NCBI GenBank assembly: GCA_005406025.1
Contig: BGZK01001037.1
Location: 1-64,000, forward strand
Direction: 5' to 3'
From: Eumeta japonica
Lineage: Eukaryota > Arthropoda > Insecta > Lepidoptera > Psychidae
DNA length: 64,000 nucleotides
Shown: in pieces, positions 36,765 to 47,219 of the stretch
Layout of the letters: each line of letters opens with the position of its first letter
How positions within the stretch are numbered: position 1 is the first letter of the stretch
Notes under the pieces: model-generated
Told to the model about the DNA's origin: nothing
The model's database searches: none
What the model saw: only the letters and a program-made list of their open reading frames with translations
Position numbers and translations under genes: made by a program

Positions 36765-37045
36765 ATGATAGAGTGGATGTGCCGTGGACGTCCACGGCAT
36801 AATGTCACCGTCGACGCAATTTAAAAGCGTCCTCATATTTTTTCATACATTTGACTTCCCCGTATCGCCGTCGTGCCGTGGGCGTCCACACCATAAGATT
36901 AACGTCAACAGAAATTTAAAAGCGTCTTCATATATTTTCAAACATTCGACTTACCTATGTCGCCGTTGTGCCGTGGACGTCCACGTTAATATCGTCACGG
37001 TAAAAATGATAAAAGCATCCGATGAACGCTTCTCATGAGCTCGTC
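36765..37045 (+). repeat. Three-unit tandem repeat (~95 bp) with GGACGTCC palindrome
   Basis: Units start at 36780, 36874 and 36969. Each starts TGCCGTGG(A/G)CGTCCAC. The first forms a perfect 20-bp palindrome, TGCCGTGGACGTCCACGGCA. Shared downstream blocks in the first two units include ATTTAAAAGCGTC, CATAT, ACATT and GACTT; the third unit decays after about 60 bp. The 84-codon frame across it is a by-product. Confidence 0.9.
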
Positions 37046-37725
37046 CATTTGAAAAGTCAACACTCCAACAAAAGCGTCAATAGAATAGAGCGTCATGAAA
37101 ACTTGAATCTCTTCGGACCGTCTAGAAAATTCCCTATAGTAGGCGCCTATTGAAGACCGTTAAATCGTTTAAGTGATAGTGCATTGTAGGGAGAGGCGCA
37201 TTGAAGCGCTGAACGAGCATCAATACTCATTGGCGCGTCCTTATCTGCAGCGGCGCGGACCGGCGGCCCAATAAGGGATGCAAATCGGAAAAAAGCACTG
37301 TTAAGCTTTTTTGAATAATAAAAGACTGCTGCAAAACTCGATCTTACAATCTTCTCTTCATGTTTCTTGATATATTCATATGTACTTAAAATATACAAAA
37401 ATGGCGTTTTATGTTTAATACTCTACGAAAAAGAATGAATTTATCTGCTCCGAATTCCGATACCGGTTTCGCTATCGATGTCCATAAATATCTCACGTAC
37501 CTATGTGGCTATCATCCTTTACAGATTGCTACTTGTCTTTTAATTTCTCTACAATTTTCACCTTTCAACTTCATCTAAGGACGTTTCAATTCATTTGTCT
37601 ATTTATTGTAAATGAAACATTTGAATGATGCCGGTTTCGACATTGTCAAATACACAATACGTAATTATTTTTAATTTAGTTATTTTTAAACGCCGATACA
37701 AACGAAGGACTATTAAACGTTTAAC

Positions 37726-37935
37726 GTGTTTATTGGTGTATCTGGGGGTCTGTCTGTGGCATCGTCTTGCAAACGGCTGAATCAATTTCGATTTAGTATT
37801 TTTTATTTCATAGTTGACTTAATCGAGAGTTTTCTTAGATATGATTCTAGTAAATCTGTTTATCAGTTTGAAAATTTTCGGCCCTTTTCTATTTTGTTGA
37901 TCGAGTCTAATTTGTTATTCGGTCACTTCAATGAT
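37726..37935 (+). repeat. Dispersed repeat fragment
   Basis: CTGTCTGTGGCATCGTC, then AACGGCTGAATCAATTTCG and later CAGTTTGAAAATTTTCGGCC, form a stock phrase of lepidopteran dispersed repeats. No coding and no ends resolved. Confidence 0.4.
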
Positions 37936-39330
37936 ATTGGAAAAACATAGACTGACGCTGCAGCATCACCTGGAATTTTTAGGATACGCAATTCCGTCGC
38001 CAACTTATTAGCTTATTATGGTTGGGGTCATGGGAATGGCCTGAATGAACAGATTATACATAGAGGGTGATCAGGATCTGATGATGGAATAGGAAAGAGA
38101 AATGAGGATAAATTAGTGAGGGATTCAAAGCTGATTTCACGCGTTCAGTCGATGTGAATTTTGATATACGATGTGTACCGTTTATGGCGAATTAGTGTAT
38201 ATTAAAAAAAATCAATGAATGTAGTGTATCGAACGATCGAGTAAATACGATTTGATACAATACGGCACTGAATATATCCCCGATTACAGAGGTCGAACCA
38301 TAAACTTTGAAGATGGTTAAAAAAAATCAATTGAATGAATGATTACGATTTGGTGTGATGGAGTCGGGTGCTCAATACAGACTACAAAACAAAACAATTG
38401 TAAAACACGATTGTATTTAATGCATTTAATTACTAGTAGTAACTTCAAATCAAAATTGCAAAGTATTACATATATGAAAGTATTTTTAAATAATAAAGTA
38501 TATTTAGTACAAAATTAAAGCATCGAAACCCTGGTTCTCAGTCTTTGCTATTTTGCTAAAGACGATCTGTTATGAGGGATCATTGAACAGTTTTCTTTAG
38601 TTGATGTTAACATATTGAAACAACCTACAAACATTTTACACAACTTACTGTCACTTAAATTTGGCCTTTTGCAAAAGATCTTTTGTCTAAATAAACCATA
38701 TATTTTGCTACTATATTCCCTTGCAACTTGTAGACAGTTGTCGATCGTAACGTGTCTGATATCTACTTTATTGAAGTGAAATTTCTTTTGAAACGAAAAT
38801 GAGATAATTATAAATGTATATTAGGCTATGAGAGAATGAGATATAATACGTTATTATATAGCTTCCGTATCCCTCGTCTCCTCTTTATATGATAGTTCGT
38901 ATTAGTTTGCGTTCCCACTACTCTACCGTCGTATAAGGGCCCGTACACACACTGCATACCATAGAGACTAGACTCCATGATGTATACTATATTCTTAATC
39001 TACTCGAAACACGTACAAAGAGAGTGAGAAAGAGAAACGTTGAAATGTATAGAACATTATTTTCAGTCGGATCATAGTGACTATCGCGCATTTTTAAAAA
39101 TTATTCTGTGTTATATATATATATTTTGGTTATTTAAATACATGAATATTTATTAGCGATCGCTCGACACGAAGACACTCTGATCGAAATATTATCTCCT
39201 TCTTATATCAATCCTAAGAGGTAAATATGTATTATTTTTTTTACTTTTTATAATTTTTTATGTCGAGTTTTTTTTTTAATTAAGTTTTATATCTAAATTT
39301 ATATCGTCATGTCTTGCTTGCATATTTTTC
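37936..39330. other. AT-rich non-coding stretch
   Basis: Nothing recognised. Confidence 0.5.
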
Positions 39331-39334
39331 ATTG

Positions 39335-40210
39335 ACTCTCTCAGCGGCACATTACAATTCGTGCCTACCGAGCCTTTGACAGCCCTGAGCGAGCAATGAC
39401 GGAGGGCGCGGGAGGGTCGCCTTTGCAAAGGAGTGACAAAGGTCAATCAGGAGCGTGCGCTATGCGGGTCGATCGCCGTACGATTATAACTCCGTACTCG
39501 TAATACCGCGCCGTCGAATTAAATTATATTAACACCGATTTTACTGCAAGCTTTAATCTAATTTTACTTACGATTCGCGAAGCTTTTTGATACGTATATA
39601 AGTATAGTTAATCGTTCTTAGAGTGTTATTTGAATACCTATTAGTTAATAGTTTATCAGTTAAATGTAGTTATCTGTCTCAGTTTAACCAGTTTTGGCAT
39701 TACGTCCGCGGTGCGATTGCAATCAACGGTATAAAAATAACCTGATACAAGTAAGCAGGTTGTACAAGAGCTATTTACTTTGCAAATTGAATTCAATGCG
39801 TCGGCGAAACACCGCCTCGGCGCCTGTAAGCGTAATTTAATCCGATACGACAGACATTCACAAACGCCCCGTCAACTCTACGAGCACAATCCTAGTCAGC
39901 GGCAGACGAGTTTGAATTGTTATTGAACAACATCGCCGTCGCGAGGCAGAAGGCCGAGGTGTGCGCCAGACAGGTGGAGGACGCGCGGCTCGTGATACAA
40001 TTTATTTCCTCTGACAAACACGACACACAGCTCCATCTGTCGACGGAGCTGACAATAGTGACAAGCGAGATGCTCGCGACTGGCGCGCCCCCGCCCCGCG
40101 GGTCACCGCGCCGACTGACATTTTATTATTTTTATGCTAATCTGCTCGTTGCGCCAGTCGAATAAAATGTAATCCGATTTTTCCGATGTTACGCGGAAGC
40201 GACGTCAGTA
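39335..40210. promoter_or_regulatory. GC-rich blocks with nuclear-receptor and TCF/SOX-like sites
   Basis: 39350-39480 holds CCTTTGCAAAGG (self-complementary) and GTGACAAAGGTCAATCAGG. 39780-40210 is GC-rich, with an 82-codon frame (39917-40165) of no recognised family. An AT-rich gap separates the blocks. Regulatory role inferred only from composition and motif resemblance. Confidence 0.3.
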
Positions 40211-40577
40211 CCATGTTTTCGTCCGCCAAGAGCGATGTAGATAGTAAAAAAGCAATGATATCTATGTAAATCTGAAAAAAAAATCTTATCATAACGTGGA
40301 AACTCATAGGATAGATAGACTAGAAATGGTCAGTGGGCAGGTCGACGTACTTGAGCAATTTTTATTTTCTATAATATAGGACATCAATTAAATATGAATG
40401 TAAACAAAACATAAATGCACAGTTTTATTAAAACCTTTTTCGTTTGAAGTTTTATGAAGACTTCAACAACTTGAAGCCGACAACTTTTTTTTTGGTGGAC
40501 TCCTTGCAACTAAATTTATTTGAATCTCAAATTCATACAGCAAATCATGGAGAAGGAGCTCGTATTGTAACATCATA

Positions 40578-40579
<2 letters not shown>

Positions 40580-40639
<60 letters not shown>
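40580..40639. repeat. (TA)n microsatellite, ~60 bp
   Basis: Uninterrupted alternating A and T for about 30 units, flanked by CATAAG and GGTACG. Confidence 0.98.
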
Positions 40640-40641
<2 letters not shown>

Positions 40642-41885
40642 TACGTATCAGTAAATAATTAAATTTATTTCTGAAAAATATTTGAATATCCTACCGCATT
40701 ATTTACTAAACTTAATAAATAATATGATTGTCTATATGAGCATTTAAGTATTAAGCACTTCCATAGTCCTTAGACGTACTTGTAAGTTGAGGCAGTCCAA
40801 AAAATCTATTTGTTTAATACTTTCAACTCGATATACGTTACTCGTATATTCGATAAGATGGGGTCTATTTTTTTCATACTTTTTATTGTATGTGCACAAC
40901 AGTACCGTCTTTTCTGCAGTAATATAATAAAGGGATATTACAGCAATTTTGTTTAATCATTTAGTATTGAAATGAATTTTATTAATATTTATTTGTCTGA
41001 AAATTAAGAATTTTGTGGTTCACAATCATCTTTACATTTGGTTTGTTTGTTTTTATTTGACCTGATTGATTTCTTGAATTGCTCTATTATCGTGTGTTAT
41101 TTTTCAAAACTGAAGCCGTTAGAAAAGAACATGGAACGCGATGGTAAGTGCCCAGTGGGAAAAATAAATATTTAAGCACGTGAATACTCTTTTACTGAGA
41201 AGCATGTATTAAAAATTCGATAACAATATTATAAATCCTTAGTATTTGATTTGCGATTGTCAGCGAAGAAATTATTGCACGGAGCAGACATTTAAATCAT
41301 GGAGTAGTACACTGTGTATTCTGCATATTTTACTAACGGGTACGACACATATAATGTGAAATTTAAAACGTATTCACAAGTATTATTCAAATAATGGAAT
41401 AAAAACGATACGCTGCCTAAACTTGCTGACTGCAGCTATGATTGTGACAGGAGTTTAGTTTAAAGAAAACCTTTTATAATGTTAAAACCACTGATTAAAT
41501 TTTGAAGTAGTTACTAAATAAGCGATAAAGTATCTTGAACACTTTAGAAAACATCACAGAGATAAATTTTCGTCCATACATAATTAAATTCTGTTTTTCT
41601 GTTAAGATTACTCGCACGTTAAAACACTACAGTGGCCTTACTTAATGCGTTTGCGGCCCATGTATTTACTTTCTTGTAGGTGACTAAACACAGTTGAGGG
41701 ATATTATTTAACGATCGCGTCGAATTCGTAACTCTCATTTCAGCATGCGATGTTACTTTCAGAAACTAATCGATTCTAATCAGAAATCCCCTTCAGAAAT
41801 TAATATTTGACACAAAATCGATACTGGGATCTACTGCATTCTGTCGATTCTGACGACGCGATGTCAAATTCAGTTTTAAATATCT
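40640..41885. other. AT-rich non-coding stretch
   Basis: No gene recognised. TTTACTTTCTTGTAG followed by GTGACT at 41680 is a weak juxtaposed acceptor/donor. Confidence 0.4.
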
Positions 41886-42049
41886 AATTTTATTTAATTG
41901 GTATTTGCCTTGCAAAGGCCAACCAAACAGAACTCTTTCTACTATTCCTAGCCTGTTTTGTGTAAAATCTAATGTCCCTTATAATATTCCGTCTCACAGC
42001 GAGAAAATCATCGTCAATATACGACGGACGATTGCGGGAATACGGAATC

Positions 42050-42570
42050 AAGTCCGAGATCGATGTATTGTCGCCCATCAAAAAAGTAATTTCAACGTCG
42101 CCGTCGACGCGCGCCGCCGCGCGGGCCCTTTTAAGGGCGAATCGGATGAATAATTTTAACGCGTCAACTGACGCATCATTTCGGAAAATTAAATTTAAGC
42201 CCGTCGGACACAGTCCATAAAGCGCGTGCTTACAAATCTCTTTGTTACGACACCATAACAAGATTATGTCCGTTCCTTAACGGTGACGGCGCTGTGTCCG
42301 ATTCCCAACGCCGCGTGTTTTATTATATCTCGCAATAAAGGCCCGCGCGCCCCGGCGCCGGATTGTTCGAGGGCGCTCCGCCCGTCCACCCCGCAAATAA
42401 CTTCACCGTTTACGACCGATAAATATGACAATCGCGACTTCTTATTTTTACGACGAGAAACAGACCGAAGCGCGCCGATTAATATTTCGTGGCGCTCCGC
42501 CGGCGCTCTTCGATCCCGCCGCGGGCGCCGCCGAAGCCTTCGCCGGCGACCGCTCTGCGAATCGGAGTTC
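42050..42570. promoter_or_regulatory. GC-rich island
   Basis: CpG-rich with TCCATAAAGCGCG (42214) and CGCAATAAAGGCCCGCG (42331). Frames overlap on both strands (82, 82, 105 and 123 codons), none with a recognisable domain. Having several long frames open at the same place is a sign of GC bias rather than coding. Confidence 0.3.
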
Positions 42571-43389
42571 GGTGCTTACGTTGTCTTAAAAAAAAAATAG
42601 AAGATGGCTAATCCAAAAAATGAAGTGTTAAATTATCTAAAATTATTGAATTTGAAGTTGAGATTTACATTGTACAACGAACAAACTAACAGTGTAATCC
42701 CATTTTATTGAACGTGCACGAACTTCATTCGGTTCATCATCAATCCGTACTGGCGTGGTCACTTTGAACATGTAAGTCGGGTACCGCCACGCCCACACAC
42801 GGCCGGTGAACCCAATGAACCGTTCTTGGTAAAAAATATACTGTTCTTGGTGATATACAGGGTTTTATTCTAAAAATGCTTCTAGTATCCTTTTCTTTTA
42901 TATATATATTGCTCGCATTCCTTAGAATGGAAATAACGTCCATTTTGGATTCCATGATTCTATGTTTGCTTTTAGCAAATTCATTCCCTGAACGTGCCAT
43001 ACCGTGTCACCACTAGGAAAACCATTTTGTAACCGGTAATCACCAAACTTTAATTGTCATATTTCTCTCGAAGCATCACCTATGAAAGAAACCTAGCACC
43101 AGATTTGAAGTATCTCGGAATAAAAACTCAGGAAAATTATATTTATTTATTTACAAAATATGACAACATATTTTAACTAACTTTAATTATAATACATATA
43201 AAGAAAAAGGTAGTCGCGTGTAATATCAAACATTACTTTATAATCTAATGACGCAAATCGGTAATTTATTACACAGGTAAAATCAAATAACCAGTTTAAT
43301 TCTATCGTTAATTAAAATAAGTGATTCGATACAATATTGGACGTATTTAGAAATGACATTTCAAATCAGTGGTACAATCGAAGCCAATC

Positions 43390-43860
43390 AACCTGTAAAC
43401 ACCGCCCCCACCCACCACCCCACCGCCCAAGGAAACCACTGAAAGATTGTTTCAAGTACGTGTACAACCCCAGCCGAGTGCTGTACAGGACGGGGGGCGA
43501 AAGAAACCCGCATGCCGCGTCCACCCCCCGGCCGCGTGCGCCACGTGCCCCGGCCTCTCACGTGTCATCGAAGAATTCACTACGTTCGCAACTCCTTCAA
43601 ACACCGTTCAAATACGGCTGTTCATTCCGGTCCGCCGTGGCTTTGGATATTGTGCGCGCGTCGCGCACTTCTCCGCTTCCACGAAGCTATACGGGCAGCT
43701 TTTCGACGAAAAGGACACTCCTTTTTTTCTATATAGCGAACTGGAGTCACTCGAGCTAAGGAACATCAAATCGACGTGCGTATCGGATTCTCGCAGTTCG
43801 TGTTATATTTCACAAGTCATATTTGCTGGAACCATAGCCGGCTAAGAGTTGAAAGCCGTT
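43390..43860. promoter_or_regulatory. GC-rich island with three open forward frames
   Basis: Forward frames of 140, 132 and 74 codons overlap, are Pro/Arg/Ser-rich and resemble nothing known. CCACCCACCACCCCACCGCC at its left side is a simple C-rich run. A genuine exon cannot be excluded, but no pair of strong splice sites framing one was identified. Confidence 0.3.
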
Positions 43861-44030
43861 AAACCTCGTGTTTGCAACACCTCCAATGCCTTTAAATTGT
43901 CTTGACGACCTTCTCGGCCATGAACAAAACACGTCGAACCTAGGATCCGAATAATGAACAATGTAAAATTTATGGCGATACATAATTGTGTACGCGTATT
44001 TTATATTATAATAGACAACAATAAGTTTTT

Positions 44031-44497
44031 TTGACGTGACAACGTCTTAAATTAGGTTGCGACTGGGAGTCACTTATGAAAAAGGTGTAACGCTCGGTAA
44101 CGTAACGATGAGTCACCGAACGAGAGAGAGGCCCGCCGAATGCCTTGCGTCTCTCTCCCACTCAACTATGATCGGTCTGCCGCGCGCAGCACTAGAGAAT
44201 TAGTGCATAGCTTGCAAATGTATTGCAAGTTATTGTATGTATATTTGTATATAAATACGTATGTATGTGTAAAGGTAAAAATAAAATTTTGTTAATATGA
44301 AATTCAGTGCGAGATTCTTTGTATAAATTAATGTTTTAAATATAATTCTTTGTATAAATAAATGTTTTAAATTGTTACTATTATTTCATCCTTCTTCCTA
44401 CTATACGAATGAATATTCACATTAAAATGATTTTACCATTCAAAGTCGTTGTCACGTAAAACTTTCGCCCGTATACCGACTTTACAGGCAACCAAAT
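44031..44497 (-). mobile_element. Young ~465-bp element, copy at 44 kb
   Basis: Seen: nearly identical, in opposite orientation, to 54874-55335. On the + strand it begins TTGACGTGACAACGTC and contains GTCGTTGTCACGT near its end, so ACGTGACAACG appears as inverted near-terminal blocks. The interior has a TATATAAATAC box, AAATAAAATTTTG (polyadenylation-like) and two copies of TTCTTTGTATAAA. No coding frame. It could be a non-autonomous DNA element or a solo LTR (TG...CA ends and TATA/poly(A) order fit loosely), but target-site duplications are not clear. Confidence 0.85.
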
Positions 44498-44877
44498 TTT
44501 TTTTATAATAATTCGATTCGTATACATTTTGTTTTGTTGTATCTATGATAATAACTTAAATATAATTCTCAATTACGGAAAAAATAACTACATCACCAGC
44601 TATTACAAGCAAATAATGTAACTAGATATAATTCGATCGACACTGGTATGAGGATGAAAGGATACGACACATGACCACATCCGAGTTTTAAACCTAGAAT
44701 AGGACGTCATGATGTACTACTACTTCATTGAATTAAATTAAAATCCATTCGACTACCGCGACAATATCACATGTATTGATTTTCATAAGTGAAAATAAAA
44801 TAATTGATTATTGTTATTGTAGCTTCAAATCTACACCGTGTCTAATTCTTATTGATGATAAAATCGGAGAATATAAA
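44498..44877. other. AT-rich non-coding stretch
   Basis: Nothing recognised between the two elements. Confidence 0.5.
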
Positions 44878-45417
44878 ACTCTAAGATCCGATATTAGAAA
44901 AATGTAAACTCATCTGTTAATTGAATCAAATAATATTTTAAAGGCAGATAAAAATATTATAAATTTATGAGGACAATGTCTGCCACCGTAGTCCTGCTGC
45001 GACCATTAGTAATTAATTTTATGTTTCTTATGTTAATTGCCCATCACAATTGCAAAATTTTCGAAATTATGTTTTATGTCTTGTTACAATAGGCAGCGAC
45101 CTTTATGACTGTTACAGCTACCTGGAGCCTATAGCTACAAACAGGTAAATAAACTTACTTCCCTCGTTTATTAATTAAAAAATATTAACACATATGTAAA
45201 GTTTACAATTTTTTGAATATATTTATAACTGGCAGTTACCATGAAATTTTTTGCATCCTGCATTAAAAAAAATAAGTAATTAATGTTAATAGCAGCAGGA
45301 CTATGGTGGGCAAACATTGTTCTCATAAATTTATAATATTGTTATCTGCATTTAAAACATTATTTAGTTCAATTAATAGATAAGGGTATATTTTTTCTAA
45401 TACCGGATTTTAGACTG
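44878..45417. mobile_element. Foldback element with ~140-bp inverted arms
   Basis: Left arm 44878-45020 and right arm 45272-45417 are reverse complements with scattered mismatches. Left landmarks are ATATTATAAATTTATGAG and GTAGTCCTGCTGC; right landmarks are GCAGCAGGACTATGG and CTCATAAATTTATAATATT. The ~250-bp centre is AT-rich and non-coding. This is the architecture of a MITE/foldback transposon; a transcript would form a long hairpin. Confidence 0.9.
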
Positions 45418-46195
45418 TAAGCAATATATTCACTACCTATTTGATGTTATATTCTTCATTAAAATCAGCTAATGAAATTAAACTGAAATCATCATTAACA
45501 TTTCACGGTAATCTACATTTAGGTTTAGGCTTCAACGAAGGTCTTTACTCTTAGGACCTGTCCCATCAACTATATACGCTCTGATTACAAAACTGGGTAG
45601 AAGGCTCAACCATCACTGCCTGCATTAGGTGTTCATCTTTTAGGTTTAATTACAATATGTTATAATCTTAATTGCAATAAGCGATCTATTGCTCGCTTAA
45701 GTCAATTGTACTATAACGCTTAAAGGAAAAATTCAATCTGTTCAATGTACATTTCCGGTATCAAACTAAAAATTTATTAATTATTGGCTTTGAAAAAGCT
45801 GCTACTGTGCCACTGGATGCTCGATAAGTTTCAATTGTTCAAAAAATACCACTTAAAACCTATCTAATGTGTAGTTTGGAGCTTCCGACCCCCGAGTCGT
45901 CATTGATATTCAAACTTGATGATTACTTTTAATTCAGTTTCTGTATAACGAAAACAACATTAGTATACATATAAAATAACAATACTACGTTAAGGTCTGA
46001 CCCTTTCTTCAGTTATATCCCTACGTATGCTATCATTTCTCATTATTTAAATGTTAAATCAAATATGTCACCCAAGCTGATAACTATATATATATTACGG
46101 TACCTTTGAAATTTAATATTCAGTAGTAAAATTTGTAAAAAATCAAAAACATTCACGTTCCCATTTTGCTTTCATAAGTAAAACCATCGTCGTCC
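45418..46195. other. AT-rich non-coding stretch
   Basis: Nothing recognised. Confidence 0.5.
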
Positions 46196-46199
46196 GGAA

Positions 46200-46830
46200 T
46201 CACGCAAATTTTGGTCAACGATTCACCGTAATAATATTGTGCATTGGAGCGGCCGCTATTTCGGTCACTGCGAGCTTCGACGCGTCACATTTCGACGAGC
46301 GGTCCCGAACTATATTTGAAGTCATTGATTGAATCAGAAACCTTTACGTATCGCCACCGCAGTGCACGCGCATTGTTAAAAATTCAATGATTCAGACCTA
46401 CCGATAGCCGTTTGAATTATTTAACCGTATTCGTATTTATGAAAAATTTAATAATAATAAATTAATTAACTCACATCGAAATGTAATAAACAGCTGTCGA
46501 CATCGATACCGTTAACCCTTTAACAATACAGTCGTCTAGTATTAATATTTAACGCCATGGAGCGCCGCCTAGCGACCGCCGGTCGTCTCTGTCGCGACAT
46601 ACTACTAGCCGTCAGTAGACTTGGTCGTAGACTTTTTTTTAGTATAAAGCGGCGCGCACGTCCGGCAACACGAGTCCTCCGTGTGGATGACATCACATAA
46701 ATCCCGCGTAATGAACGCAGCAAGCGTTAAATAGGGCCGACTCACTCAAATTGTCCACAATGCGTTTATTCCATTAGGCCCTCTGGCCGTGCGGGGCGCG
46801 GCCTCGTTTTGGAGCACTATCACGCGGACG
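46200..46830. promoter_or_regulatory. GC-rich blocks
   Basis: GC-rich patches at 46240-46370, 46550-46700 and 46780-46850, with GTATAAAGCGGCGCGCACG (46641) and GGAGCGGCCGCTATTTCGG. Short frames show no domains. Regulatory role inferred from composition. Confidence 0.3.
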
Positions 46831-47144
46831 TTCTGCCGGCGCACGACCATTTTAGTTACAAACAGTCGTGTGAATAAATTAGAGTTTTATAGATGTATTT
46901 TTCACGTCAATTCCCCTAATTTCAGCGACAATAGCGACATCAATATCTACAACGGCGACATGTCGAAGAACGAAAGCCAACTTTTTCGTGTGATGATAAT
47001 TCTTAGAAGTCCTTGATCGACATTTGATTATGCTTCGATTTAAAACTTGTGGATGTCCTGTCAAAGTCAGTTAAAGTTATGTTGCAGTTAACGAAACTGT
47101 TTTTTGGCAGATGATGATTTACAATCGGGTCAGCGTTGCAAAGT

Positions 47145-47218
47145 GTCCCGATTTTAGCGGGACGTCCCGCAATACAGCCGATTTTTAAATGTCCCGCCGG
47201 GACAAGTGTGTGTCCCGC
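47145..47218. repeat. Cluster of GTCCCG motifs
   Basis: The short block holds GTGTCCCGATTTTA, the 14-bp palindrome GCGGGACGTCCCGC (47157-47170), GTCCCGCCGGGAC and TGTCCCGC. The motif GTCCCG or its complement recurs six times in 75 bp. Origin unknown. Confidence 0.75.
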
Positions 47219-47219
47219 A

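Noticed and set aside
41660..41690. Second juxtaposed acceptor/donor (TTCTTGTAG followed by GTGACT)
   Set aside because: TAG instead of CAG, a weak pyrimidine tract and a poor donor; too weak to call.
41890..42261. 123-codon minus-strand frame
   Set aside because: It overlaps two forward frames in a GC-rich island, has no recognisable domain and has no splice context, so it is treated as composition-driven.
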